DNA of 64,000 bases, from assembly GCA_009731375.1 (NCBI GenBank), contig BJOX01000217.1, positions 300,751-364,750 of the forward strand, written 5' to 3'. This DNA comes from Paulinella micropora. Its lineage: Eukaryota > Cercozoa > Imbricatea > Euglyphida. This document shows, in pieces, positions 35,456 through 46,445 of the stretch (position 1 is the stretch's first letter; each line of letters opens with the position of its first letter). Under the pieces are notes generated by a model. That model worked only from the letters and a program-made list of their open reading frames with translations. It ran no database searches and was not told the origin of the DNA. A program made the translations under genes and the position numbers.

Positions 35456-38062
35456 GCATTCTTGTCATGTTTCAATTTTACAATGGTCCATCTACCCGGC
35501 AAGCGAAATGTTGTCGCTGACAGCCTCTCCAGGCTAGAGTTTCACTCAGAAGTGGCAGCTCTCGTATCATCAGCAGAAATGGAGGATCTATCCCCAGACT
35601 GCACATACGAAGTGCATCATATCGAGTCGATGCAGATGGCGAGAGGGGTCCGATATAACTGATCGGGTCTACGTCATAGCCCGCAAGGTCCGGATCATGG
35701 GTTATGTTATACAGCACATGTCCTCGAGGATGCTGAGTGGTCCTATGAAGCATATGAGAATATGAAGGCGGAGATAAAACAAGAAGAGATTCAGCAAGAA
35801 GCATATGCGGAACCCCCGCAGGAGAACAAGGAGGAGTTAGACGAAAACCCTGAGAGGATAGGAGTGCAGCTAGAGGATGGGACTATCCACATAGCCTCAC
35901 CCACTGCATGGAGACAGCAACAGGCTCTCGATCCGGAGTTCAAAGAGCTAATACAGCTATACAAGAACCCGAACGAGCTGAAAATGACGAAGGAGATTAA
36001 GGAGCAACAGAAGGAGATGGGGTGGAGAGACGGTCTCTTGTGGTACAAAGGCCAACACGGGCGCTATGCATCACAACCAGACAAATGGACTCTCTGGGTT
36101 CCTGAGAAACTCAGACACATCATTTTTGTCGCTGCTCATAACTGCCCACTACTGGCGCACCCGGGCCGACAAAGAACGCATATGTTCATTTCGAGACGAT
36201 TCTGGTGGAAGAAGATGAAGGAGAATATTGATGAACAGGTCAATGCATGCATCCCACGCAAGACATCCAAAACGCCATTGAAGGCGAATTTTGGCCTGAT
36301 CGGGACTTTTCCTTTACACTTAGGAATGTTCGAGTTCTTACACACTGATCATGTAGGGCCTTTCCCGGTCACGACGGAAGGTTACAGATACCTTCTAACG
36401 GCCATAGACAGAGCCACCAACTATGTATGGGTGGTCCCAGTCAAAGACGTTACGGGCGAAACAACAGCCAAGGCGTTGATTGACAGGATCATCTCACAGA
36501 TTGGGGTGCCGAGAAAAATATGCTCAGATCGAGGCTCTGACTTTAATAATGAAGTCATCGACAAGCTATCTGCATATTACGGCATGAAATGGCAATATGT
36601 CACCGCCTATAACCCCAGAGCGAACGGCAAGATAGAGCGGGTGCATAGACCCCTCAAGGCCGCGCTGAAGATGTATTGTATGAAGAAGGAGAACCAAAAG
36701 GCATGGGTGGAGGCAGCATCCTCGTTTGCCTTTGCTATGAATTGCCTACCCTCTACAGCGTTAGGTGGTTCAAAAGGTTCCGTCTCGCCATACCAATTGG
36801 TATATGGGCGTGAGCCCGCCATCCCAGCCTCACTGCTGCACCCAAAAGATTCATGGGCAGATCAGGATGAGCTGTTTGGGGTGAGACTTCGGGCGAAGAT
36901 GGAGGCGGAGCAAATAGTACAGGCGCATAGGGAGGCGGAGCGCAGGAAGACTGATGCTGAAGGTGTCAGGCAGGCACACCTGGATCAAGTCAGATTTCAG
37001 GTCGGGGATATTGTACTACTGTATCATCCTCAGGTTCCTCAGGGAGTCAGCTCGAAGCTGTTCATCCACTGGAAAGGACCATACCAGATCATGGAACAGA
37101 TGGGGCCTTTGAATTATAAAATCAGGGGCAGAGGGAAAGTTCAAATAGTCAATGTACGAAGGCTGATTAAGTATGATCCCTTCCTACTTGAAGATGAGTC
37201 CGTTGATCAAGCACTCAAACGGATGGAGGCTGACTTTAAAGAGGTCCCACCAATCCGTCAGGAGGATATCTCGGAACGGGATGCCTACAGGGCACCAATT
37301 GCGGAGAAGGAGGAGGCTGAGCTGGAGAACAAGCGGGCCAACGACCGCAAAAGTGCGGCGGGGACTCAGACCCGCAAAAGGGTGGAGTCGAACGTGCCGG
37401 AAGGAAAGTTCACGGAGGCGCAAATAAGGAGAGCGCAAAATGACCTTATCTACGACCGACCGAGAAAGGCGATAAGGACGGCACGTTCGCAAGGAGTCCA
37501 TCAAGAGGGGAACGATGACGGAGATCAAGACCCTCGCGCGGGCAATGACACTCTCGTTCACCCCAGTTGGAAAGAAGGAGATGCGATTGGACATATTTCA
37601 TGGGCCAAAGACGCTTTTTACTTGGTGAGGCCTGCGGCTCAACACGTAGCCGATGACACGCTCTCAGATTTATATCTCATGAGAGTCATGGCAGTACCTC
37701 ACAAACGCCATACGCGATCGAATCGAATTTCGACTGCGGCACAAATAATACAACCAGTCTTACATTTCTGGAGGAGTCTGGATCCAGTGGAAGATCCTAA
37801 AGTAAGACAATACCTTCCAGTATATAAAGACGCCAAGAAACTTGAGACATGGGATGATACCATATCTCCCACAGATAAAGATCATACCGCGTGGACCATA
37901 CAAGCACTACCACGAGGGGTGCTGGACATGCCTTTTGACTTGGCACAAGGCGCTATCCCTCACAAAATTTGGGACGTCCTCGAACAGTCTACCTTAGACT
38001 TAACTTTGGTTGGAGGTCCTCCACCAGGTAAAGGAGTCCGCGCACGTAAACGGCGTCTATAG
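35456..38062 (+). CDS. pol: Element 1 Pol: end of RNase H, integrase, C-terminal module
   Basis: Reads from the gap with FTMVHLPGKRNVVADSLSRL, the classic end of gypsy RNase H. One in-frame TGA at 35660-35662 interrupts; the same frame is open on both sides, so it is probably a nonsense change. Integrase: zinc-binding His residues (AAHNCPLLAHPGRQRTH) but a CIPRK where CxxC is expected, then catalytic D in LHTDHVGPF, D in CSDRGSDF and E in ANGKIERVHR. A GPY/F domain follows (HWKGPYQIMEQMGPLNYKI). Beyond it is an extra domain of about 190 residues (YLVRPAAQHV, then YLPVYKDAKKLETWD, then PPPGK plus a basic tail). The same module occurs in the second gypsy element at 54.3 kb. Confidence 0.85.
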
Positions 38063-38719
38063 TAAGTATTTTTTTTCTCTAGAAGTATTGAGGACCTGAT
38101 CGATTGCGAACATAGCATTGATCCAATATCGTCCCGACAACCTTACTTAGATATTAAAGCTACTACAGCATTCATTCTTCTAGAGATTAACAAGACACAG
38201 CTGACAAAAAATAGGCATTCTATTCTCTTGCTTCGGCAGAGACAGACGAGACGGCCACGAAACAGCACCGTTACGGGATCGCTATTTGAGTGAGCGATGG
38301 TGTTTCCTGGATACGACCCGCATTAGTACCAGAATGATGATCTCATTAAAGACTCTACAGTCTAATCAAGAACTGATATATTTTAATAACATGAACTGCT
38401 ACACCGGATTCCATCGATCTCTACTTGTATCGGCATATCGCAAGGTTAGGGCGCACTCAACCCAACTTCGGATATAGTAGTCAGACTTGATCACCTGACA
38501 CTATATTAAATGATACCGATTTATACAAGGGTATGTCTTCACAAAAAGTAAATGTATTTATGGAAACCGACGACCGGTTATTACATATATATGGAAATGG
38601 CGACATTACATTATTACTCAACAATAAAACATTATACTTGGACATATTGCACAAATATCTTATCGACAGAAGAAAGAGGAAGATTTTAATATAGATACTG
38701 AATGTGCTAGAGTATATAT
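38063..38719 (+). other. Element 1 3' untranslated part, before the copia insertion
   Basis: Non-coding. It ends with the 5-bp TATAT that is repeated after the copia element. Confidence 0.7.
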
Positions 38720-39030
38720 CGTTGTAATGTACTATTAATACCCGTTACTCCACCTAGTCAATTTACCGGTAATTTGGATAGTCTTAGTCATAGGCAAGTT
38801 CATAGGCCGGACAGTTATTAATACCTTTATTACTGACAAGGACACTTTCTAGAGTATTCGCGAATCATAGTCTGGAATGCCTAGAATCAAATGAGTATTA
38901 CCATTCTGTAAAGGTCATAACATCATAAATTTGTGTGACCCAAAGTCATTAAAAGTCTTTTCTTCGGTTATTCTTTACCCTTAGCGGGGTAGCTTCCCTA
39001 AACTCTGCGTTTGAGTGATAGATTACTTTG
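38720..39030 (+). repeat. Copia 5' LTR (311 bp)
   Basis: Placed by the TATAT duplication and by the limits of identity between LTRs; this gives termini cgttg...ctttg rather than TG...CA. The primer-binding site would start at tgg (39029-39031), overlapping the LTR end and the Gag start codon. Confidence 0.85.
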
Positions 39031-39033
39031 GTT

Positions 39034-42030
39034 ATGAGCCTTGTCAAGGAGGCAAGCGTGCCAAAGCACGTATTGAGTCAAGTGCCCATATTCGAGGGCA
39101 ACGACCAAAGCTTTTGGCCTTGGTCAAGCAAGTTTCAGAAGCACATGCAGGGGATATCTGTCCACGTGGCAGAGATGGTATCTGTGGCATTAGCCGACCC
39201 AGCTAAAGCCAAAAGGGATTTTCCTTACGACGAAGCAAGGGCTAAGACGGCAGAAGACTTAGAAGAGCCCGACACGCCCATAAGTGATAGTGAGGAAGAT
39301 GAAGAGTCAGACACCTCTCAGAGAGGAAGACAGAGACCCCAGACAAAGAAAGAAGATATCAAACAGCCAGAAGGTTGGGATAAAATGACAGCAGAACAAA
39401 AGAGAGAGTGGAAAGAGAAAGAAGCAAGGAAAAAGAAAAGACAAAGTATGAAACAACACACAAGAAGAAAGACAGCTATCCGCAAAGAGAAGAAATATTA
39501 TGAAAGGATGAAAACTTTGCAGTTATGTCTGTCTGTGGCTTTTTCCAAAGACAATGTATCTAATTTCCTGCGAACACAGAAGACGAAAGGACCCATTGAA
39601 GAGTTGATAGTAGTAAGAGATCAATGGGGAGGCATTTCCGGAGCAGGTAGGTACATGTTAGAGGAAGAGTTTGAGAGAACGAGACCAAGGGCAGGTCAGA
39701 GGTATGTAGACTGGCTAAATGAATTTCTCGCAAAGAAAATCCAGCTTGAAAGTTTACGTGGGGCGCCATTTTCCGATGAGGAAGCAAAGAGAAAGCTATT
39801 TAAGAAATTGCGCTACCATCCAGCTTTCGGGGATAAATTTCAGGTGGACCACTATGATCTCCCGGCCAGACTAAGACCAAATTTCTCGGAACTATGCGAA
39901 GCATCTAGGGAAAGATGGTTAATGTGGGAAGAAAAAGAAAGACGTAACAATTTCCGTGAGAGAAAAACTCAAATTCGCAAAGACAACAACAAGAAATCTC
40001 GGGATGGCAAGCAGCGGCAAGAGACCAATCTCCTGATGGATAATAAAGGGAAAAGGGGAGACAATAAACCGGGACCAAAGACAGCTCCAAACTGGACGCT
40101 CAAAGTCACGTGTTTCGGATGTGATGCCAAAGGCCATACCATGAGATATTGTCCGGTGATTTCGGAAAAGTTCCGCAAAGAAGGAAAATTAAAACGGAAT
40201 CAAACGGAAGACAAAGGCACGGAACAAGAAAAGAACGAACAAAAGAACAATTACAAAAACAAAAAGAAACCCTTTCATAAGAAAAAGAAAGCACTCACTT
40301 TGATAACAACCGGCAACGACAAAAACGAAGACGAACAAAGTGACTCTGATACAAACGTTGCTTTAATCCATATGGGGAACACTTATGATAAGAGCGATGA
40401 TGATGAGGAAGAAAGAGAAAGAGATGACGAGCAACCAAGCTCACCTCATCACAAATCTACAAGTCCCCAAGCCCTTTTGAACGATACAAAGACTACACCT
40501 AGGGTAGGGAATAGACATAGTGAGAGTGGAGAAGGACGGGAAGTGCGGTTAGTATCGGCCACCCTACGAGGTCCCTCCTCACTACGGGGAGAAGGCAAGG
40601 AAGAGCGGTTAGTATCCGCCACCCCACGATGTTCCCCAGTCACCCCTAACCCTAACGAAACTCCTTTGAGGCTTGAGAGTTCTTACGGAGTCACGCCTGA
40701 CACAAAATGTGCCGGAATAAACAGACGCAAAAAACCGTGTAATGTTTCCGTTGAAAAATCAAAAGGAAAAGGAATATACGCAAATCACGCGAAACGATTA
40801 TCTTATGCGAGGTACTGCGGATATCACGCCACACAAGACCCAGATTATCCGGAGTTGGATTTGTCGGTAAGTCCCGTGTTGCGTCCCCCCAAATCTCCTT
40901 ACTACCCAGACGAACGAGGTCTTAAAGCTGCGGCATTGGAAAAGTCTCATAAAATTACGCAAAGACTCGTTTTCGGGGAATTTGAAACTTTACGTGACAC
41001 CAAAATTTCCACAAGTCCACAAGTCTCGCAAAATATTCCGCAACAACCACGCAAACATAATCCATTTTCTAGTCAGCGGACCGGCCAGAGCAGAGAAGGG
41101 AGAGAAGAGAGTGGAGTGGATGAGGGAGAGCAACGACTTGGGCCCACTTCTGTCAACAAGTTTGGCAACCAAATAGGTCCCACCTCACAACAACTCCAAA
41201 TCTCTAGTTCTAGACCAATCACAGCACTCCCACCAACACAGACAACAAACACGCAACCCATCAACCCTCCCGTCATAACCTTCAAAGATATAAATGAAAT
41301 AGCTAAAACGTTGATGAATGAGTGCGTGAGGGGAATGAATGGAGAAGTGATGCGTGTCGTGAGTGGCGAGCTAGAGAGAGATGACTTTTTGACTGACATA
41401 GTAAGAGCAATAGAAGGAGTGTACTTGGAGAGAGCAGTCAGACAGAGTCCCATCACTACACCTCCACAACTCACAGAAGAGGGACAAGGTGAGGGTAGAG
41501 GAGTCTCTGAGGGTGAACTAGAAACAGAGACAGAGACAGAAGGAGAGACAGAGCATGTACTGATACATGTGAGAAAAAGAGTGATGAAAAAGAGAGACAT
41601 GACAGTACAGGATAGTGGAGCAAGCACAGACATATCATGCAGAGAAGACAGATTGACGGATGTCGATGAGATAGACCCGGTAGAACTACTGACAGGTAAT
41701 GGAGAAAGGGAGTTGAGTAAGTCAGGAAGAGCTAGGCTGACTGTGATAGATGGGAAAGGAAGGCCTAGAGCAGTAGAAAAGAAGATGTTACTCGACACTA
41801 CCTTACCAGTTAGCATAGTCTCTACAGGACAGATGGACCACAGACACAACAGATCAGTCATCCACCAAAACGGACAGTTAGTAATACTCAAACACCCCAT
41901 CCACATTAACGAGAGTGACATATTAGTAAGGGGAAGATTAACTAAGAGTATGATATATAGATGGGATGACGAATATGATGAACCATTGAAAGTCAACGAA
42001 AGATATGATCCTTTCGCAACAAGGGGGTAG
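39034..42030 (+). CDS. gag: Copia Gag-protease polyprotein (998 aa)
   Basis: The ATG is four bases after the 5' LTR, so there is almost no leader. The N-terminal part holds the capsid-like region (GAPFSDEEAKRKLFKKLRYH). A CCHC zinc knuckle FGCDAKGHTMRYC lies around residue 360, followed by a long charged and Ser-rich linker. The aspartic protease active site DSGAS is at about residue 861. The frame ends at TAG 42028-42030, preceded by aaggggg. Protease cleavage of the fusion would free Gag and the Pol enzymes. Confidence 0.9.
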   Translation: MSLVKEASVPKHVLSQVPIFEGNDQSFWPWSSKFQKHMQGISVHVAEMVSVALADPAKAKRDFPYDEARAKTAEDLEEPDTPISDSEEDEESDTSQRGRQRPQTKKEDIKQPEGWDKMTAEQKREWKEKEARKKKRQSMKQHTRRKTAIRKEKKYYERMKTLQLCLSVAFSKDNVSNFLRTQKTKGPIEELIVVRDQWGGISGAGRYMLEEEFERTRPRAGQRYVDWLNEFLAKKIQLESLRGAPFSDEEAKRKLFKKLRYHPAFGDKFQVDHYDLPARLRPNFSELCEASRERWLMWEEKERRNNFRERKTQIRKDNNKKSRDGKQRQETNLLMDNKGKRGDNKPGPKTAPNWTLKVTCFGCDAKGHTMRYCPVISEKFRKEGKLKRNQTEDKGTEQEKNEQKNNYKNKKKPFHKKKKALTLITTGNDKNEDEQSDSDTNVALIHMGNTYDKSDDDEEERERDDEQPSSPHHKSTSPQALLNDTKTTPRVGNRHSESGEGREVRLVSATLRGPSSLRGEGKEERLVSATPRCSPVTPNPNETPLRLESSYGVTPDTKCAGINRRKKPCNVSVEKSKGKGIYANHAKRLSYARYCGYHATQDPDYPELDLSVSPVLRPPKSPYYPDERGLKAAALEKSHKITQRLVFGEFETLRDTKISTSPQVSQNIPQQPRKHNPFSSQRTGQSREGREESGVDEGEQRLGPTSVNKFGNQIGPTSQQLQISSSRPITALPPTQTTNTQPINPPVITFKDINEIAKTLMNECVRGMNGEVMRVVSGELERDDFLTDIVRAIEGVYLERAVRQSPITTPPQLTEEGQGEGRGVSEGELETETETEGETEHVLIHVRKRVMKKRDMTVQDSGASTDISCREDRLTDVDEIDPVELLTGNGERELSKSGRARLTVIDGKGRPRAVEKKMLLDTTLPVSIVSTGQMDHRHNRSVIHQNGQLVILKHPIHINESDILVRGRLTKSMIYRWDDEYDEPLKVNERYDPFATRG

Positions 42031-45000
42031 AAGGGGAGGGAAGCCCCACAAATGAGAACAAAAACGAGACAAGTAAGCATGAAGTAAATAAGAGAGAGAA
42101 AGAATTACACGTAGATATAGTATTATATGAAGCTTACCCCAGAAAGTCAGACAAACCTAGAAAGATAGGAATCAAGCTTTTTCACTATGCCTGTGGGCAT
42201 TATGGGTTAACAAAGATGCGCCTATTGGCAAAAATTTTGAACATTAAGTTAGTTGGTGACGAGAGCGATGTGAGATTTTGCGAATCTTGCATGATAGGAA
42301 AGTCTAAACGTTTGCCACGTTTTGCAGTTAATACAATAGAAAGAGCCCAAAAGCCAGGTATAATTCTACACATAGACACATCAGGACCGTGGGCAACTAG
42401 ATCAATAGGTGGTAAACGGTATAAATTTTCGGTCACCGACGACTACTCACTGTTCATTCTTGACTTTTATTTAGCCCATAAGAATGAGTTTGTAGATTGC
42501 TTAAAACAAGCTGTAGCCTTTTATGAGAGACAGACAGGAAACAAAGTAAAGGAAATTCGCGCAGATCAAGAATTCCATATTCCGGAGGAAGTCATTAAGT
42601 GGTGGAAAAATATTCGCTTTATTTGGAAAACCTCCGCGACAAACGATAAAGACGGGAATCCTATTGCGGAAAAAGTGAATGATATTACAACGGGGCCTGC
42701 ACGAGCAATGACATATCACGCTAAATTACCACCGCAATTCTGGGCAGAATTAGAACACGCAGCAACAACCATTCACAACATACTACCGGCAATTCACGGG
42801 GAACGCAAAGGAATTTCGCCTTATGAGCAGCTGTTAGGTAGAAAACCAACACTCTTTCATTTAAAACCAATAGGATGTATGGGTGTGTTACATATACCTA
42901 AGACTAAAGTGCGGAAGGGAGAGTACAGAGGGAAAAAGGTGATGCTAGTAGGATATGATCTATTTCGGGAACTATACCGCGTATGGGATGGTAAGAAGAT
43001 AATTTCCGGAGTGAGAGATGTGAGATTTAATATTCACAAAATCGGTAAACAAGCTCATCCTCCTAAACTAGTGTCGTGGGATAATGATGACTCTGAGGGG
43101 GAGAATGAGAATGAGAGCGAGCAACCACACACATCTCCACAAGCGTCACCACCCCAATCACCACCCCAATCACCACCTCAATCACCTAAGTCACCGCACA
43201 ACGTCAACAACGACCACCCAACAACACACTTTGATGAAGTTGAGGGGGAGACAGAGAATGTTGATATCGATGCGAATGAGAATGAGCATGAAAATGAGCA
43301 TGTGGAGAAGAATACATTGGATCACAAACATACACGCCTACACACAAGTCCAGAGCCACATTATCCACAACAATTACCCCCAGAGCACAAGATCAAGCCA
43401 CAAGAGCATACAAATGAACAAGATCCAACAGATCCACTAAAAATACATGAAAGAAGAGCATACGAAGAAAAATCACCACCATCTAAGGGATTAACGTGGG
43501 AGCAGAGTCAGAGAGTAACGGAGAGTAACATAATCCCCGGTAAAAGGCAGCGCAAGGCAGTAGAGAGATTTACCCCTAGCAATGAGCCCAAGAGAGAAAA
43601 GAGAGAGGCTCAAGAGCTAATAGGTAAGGTAGTAAGAGTGCCCGCGCGTGCATGGGGAGATGGATGGGCGAAGAAAAAGTACGGTGAGGGATGGGAGAGC
43701 ATAGTACGAGTAGGGGTAGTCAGCAGAGTGAGTGACCCCAGAGATAGACTCGTAGTAAGAGACAGACCTCAGCCCACCCACATAGTTAAGTTTGAGGACG
43801 AAGAAGAACGGATGTTGAATTCGGAAATCCTCAAATACTCCGTGAAAGATCCCGAATACCCGTTACAAAGTCCCGCTAATATGTTTTTATGCGATGACCG
43901 TATGGTGGCAGATGAGATTCGTGATTTTTATTTGTATGTAGATATCAGAGTACCCAAAGATGTCATAGAGGAAGGTTTGACAGCTAAAGATGTTTTAGAG
44001 GGTATGAAAACAGAGCTAAAAGCTCTTCAATCCTTTAACACATACACATGGGTACCCCATAAGGAGGCAAGCAAGGCAGGAGTTAGTAAGATAGTTAGAT
44101 TGACATGGGTTCACAAAGTAAAGTTAGATGAGAACGGGAAAAAGTTCATAAAGTCTCGTTTAGCTTTACGGGGAGATATGTTAGAACCCGGTGTTAGCTA
44201 TAACCCAGATCAGCTCTTTGTTCCTTGCGCCGCGCACCATTCACTTTTATTTCTCGCCAAACTAGCTGCCTGGCACAAACACAAACTATACGGCATAGAT
44301 TTTAAAAATGCATACCTAAATGCTCGTATGAATGACCCTGTTTATGCATATGCGCCAGAGAGTGTAGACAGAGAAGGGCATGAGGGGATGATATGGCGTA
44401 TAGATGGTGCTTTATATGGTGCACCACAGGCAGGAAGAAGATGGTATGAGATATTAGCACCCAAGTTAGAGGAGCTAGGTTTTAGGTTGCTAGATTCAGA
44501 CTTATGTATGTTTGTAGAAAATGATAAAGCTTTGAGAGAGGCGATAGTAGGGATATTTCATGTTGATGACTTGTTGTTCACCGCACCAAACAAACAAGCA
44601 TATGAGCGTTTTGCGTCCGCATTAGAAAAACATTTCCCGCTCAAAAGACTCGGTATTGCCCGTGAATTCAAAGGAATAGAGATAGAGCAATCGAACGGGA
44701 AAATAATTTTGCATCAGCGAAAATATCAGCAGCAGATACTAAAAGAGGTAGGCTACGATTCTGCTAAACCCGTTAGTACTCCAGCGCAAGAACATTTCAC
44801 GGAACCGATGTCGGAATCAGCTAGCTTGCGAAAATTTTCAATTCCTAGTCTAGTTGGTCGTTTGCTATTTCTCGCAAAGATGACAAGACCCGATATAGAA
44901 CAAGCACTAAATTCGGCAAGTGTCATGCAAACTATCGATAAGGGAATAACTTATGCGATGTTAGGCAGAATCTTTCGTTATTTAGTTAACTCTTATCGAG

Positions 45001-45521
45001 GTTTAGCTTACCATGAGCCTAAGTCAGAGCAAGAAGGGCAAACCTATCCAAAACTTTCCATGTGGCCCGACGCGGCTCACAAAGTTTGTAAGAAAACAGG
45101 GAAGTCCCGCACTGGATTCGTGATCCTATGGGGCAGCGATCCAGTTGCATGGTTATCAAAGCGACAGAGTCGCATCGCCCTGAGTTCCAATGATGCTGAA
45201 ATATTTGCAGCAACTGAGTGCATTAGAGAGGGACTTGCACTAAAACACATTACACAAGAACTAAACATAGCCCAAAAGAGCCCGATAGAATTATTCGAGG
45301 ATAACTCTCAAACAGTCTTAGCGGCAGAGAGGGGTATGTCAGGTAATAGAACTAAACACTTACCTTTAGAATTACACTTTATGCACCACCTACAGAGAGA
45401 CGGTGAGATTAAGTTTGTAAAAGTAGGTACGAAGAAGCAGATAGGTGATGTAATGACAAAATATTTACCGAAAGAACAATTCGAGTATTTACTTAACAAA
45501 TTTACGGTAAAGCTCAAGTAA
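42009..45521 (+). CDS. pol: Copia Pol: integrase, reverse transcriptase, RNase H (about 1170 aa)
   Basis: The frame is open from 42009, 22 bases inside the Gag-protease frame and offset by -1; the first ATG (42216) would cut the integrase zinc finger, so a fusion by frameshift is more likely. Integrase: HYACGHYGLTKMRLL with FCESC gives HHCC; catalytic D in LHIDTSGPW, D in IRADQEF and E in NPIAEKVND. Reverse transcriptase: GIDFKNAYLNARM, then FHVDDLLFTAP (HVDD for the usual YVDD). RNase H: WPDAAHK, SSNDAEIFAATECI, FEDN and DVMTKYL. No stops interrupt, so the enzyme set looks complete. Confidence 0.93.
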   Translation, partial: SFRNKGVEGEGSPTNENKNETSKHEVNKREKELHVDIVLYEAYPRKSDKPRKIGIKLFHYACGHYGLTKMRLLAKILNIKLVGDESDVRFCESCMIGKSKRLPRFAVNTIERAQKPGIILHIDTSGPWATRSIGGKRYKFSVTDDYSLFILDFYLAHKNEFVDCLKQAVAFYERQTGNKVKEIRADQEFHIPEEVIKWWKNIRFIWKTSATNDKDGNPIAEKVNDITTGPARAMTYHAKLPPQFWAELEHAATTIHNILPAIHGERKGISPYEQLLGRKPTLFHLKPIGCMGVLHIPKTKVRKGEYRGKKVMLVGYDLFRELYRVWDGKKIISGVRDVRFNIHKIGKQAHPPKLVSWDNDDSEGENENESEQPHTSPQASPPQSPPQSPPQSPKSPHNVNNDHPTTHFDEVEGETENVDIDANENEHENEHVEKNTLDHKHTRLHTSPEPHYPQQLPPEHKIKPQEHTNEQDPTDPLKIHERRAYEEKSPPSKGLTWEQSQRVTESNIIPGKRQRKAVERFTPSNEPKREKREAQELIGKVVRVPARAWGDGWAKKKYGEGWESIVRVGVVSRVSDPRDRLVVRDRPQPTHIVKFEDEEERMLNSEILKYSVKDPEYPLQSPANMFLCDDRMVADEIRDFYLYVDIRVPKDVIEEGLTAKDVLEGMKTELKALQSFNTYTWVPHKEASKAGVSKIVRLTWVHKVKLDENGKKFIKSRLALRGDMLEPGVSYNPDQLFVPCAAHHSLLFLAKLAAWHKHKLYGIDFKNAYLNARMNDPVYAYAPESVDREGHEGMIWRIDGALYGAPQAGRRWYEILAPKLEELGFRLLDSDLCMFVENDKALREAIVGIFHVDDLLFTAPNKQAYERFASALEKHFPLKRLGIAREFKGIEIEQSNGKIILHQRKYQQQILKEVGYDSAKPVSTPAQEHFTEPMSESASLRKFSIPSLVGRLLFLAKMTRPDIEQALNSASVMQTIDKGITYAMLGRIFRYLVNSYRGLAYHEPKSEQEGQTYPKLSMWPDAAHKVCKKTGKSRTGFVILWGSDPVAWLSKRQSRIALSSNDAEIFAATECIREGLALKHITQELNIAQKSPIELFEDNSQTVLAAERGMSGNRTKHLPLELHFMHHLQRDGEIKFVKVGTKKQIGDVMTKYLPKEQFEYLLNKFTVKLK

Positions 45522-45964
45522 TTTCGGGATTTGCGTGTCCACTCACCTATATTTGCTTTGAGTGTTTTGTGCAGTTTGTTGCTTGTTGCAGCAGCTTTGT
45601 TTTGCGCAGGGGTCAAGAGCCGTCGAGCCGAGGCTGGGTAGCCGACTGCCACGCGAGGCCGGCAGCCGCGAGGCTTTCCCTGGCTAACTTAGCAATTTAA
45701 ATTCTTTCTATCATTCTTTCTGTCCTAGAATAGGAAATCTAAATTTTTTTTTTTTTGCTACCCTCTACGGGAAGCGCTTGCAAATTTTTGAACACATACA
45801 TACTTCATACATGTTACTGCATGACTACACATATATACATACATAGAGGATGTGATGTAAATGGGAGTTGATATTTAACCTTCGGGTAACCCATAACTGA
45901 TCCTCAACACTATTTTTTCATATTTACACACTAATATAGCCTATGACTTGCGACTAAGGGGGAG
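45522..45964 (+). other. Copia 3' untranslated region and polypurine tract
   Basis: Contains a GC-rich self-complementary stretch (45620-45680) and ends aagggggag directly before the 3' LTR. Confidence 0.7.
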
Positions 45965-46275
45965 CGTTGTAATGTACTATTAATACCCGTTACTCCACCT
46001 AGTCAATTTACCGGTAATTTGGATAGTCTTAGTCATAGGCAGGTTCATAGGCCGGACAGTTATTAATACCTTTATTACTGACAAGGACACTTTCTAGAGT
46101 ATTCGCGAATCATAGTCTGGAATGCCTAGAATCAAATGAGTATTACCATTCTGTAAAGGTCATAACATCATAAATTTGTGTGACCCAAAGTCATTAAAAG
46201 TCTTTTCTTCGGTTATTCTTTACCCTTAGCGGGGTAGCTTCCCTAAACTCTGCGTTTGAGTGATAGATTACTTTG
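45965..46275 (+). repeat. Copia 3' LTR (311 bp)
   Basis: Identical to the 5' LTR except 46042 (g for a). Confidence 0.95.
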
Positions 46276-46445
46276 TATATACGATTGGTACCGGGGCAAG
46301 TATCATTGTTGTTTTATAACGGCTAATTCGTGGGTTGATGTATCTTCATACATAACTCTAAATGAATCTTAGTCAGAAAAGAAATCAGTTCAAAGCGTAT
46401 TATATCGGAAACGAAGTTCCGCCATAAAAAACTGTGAGGGGGTAC

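Larger units (their letters stand above)
38720..46275 (+). mobile_element. Ty1/copia LTR retrotransposon, nearly intact
   Basis: LTRs 38720-39030 and 45965-46275 are each 311 bp and differ at one base by eye (38797 a, 46042 g), implying a recent insertion. TATAT flanks both sides (38715-38719 and 46276-46280), a 5-bp target-site duplication. Domain order is Gag, zinc knuckle, protease, integrase, reverse transcriptase, RNase H, which defines copia. Gag-protease and integrase-RT-RNase H lie in overlapping frames offset by -1. The purine-rich aaggggg before the 3' LTR is the likely polypurine tract. Confidence 0.95.

Noticed and set aside
41073-42080. 335-codon minus-strand frame opposite the copia Gag-protease
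   Set aside because: Antisense shadow; the plus strand shows the DSGAS protease and a coherent polyprotein.
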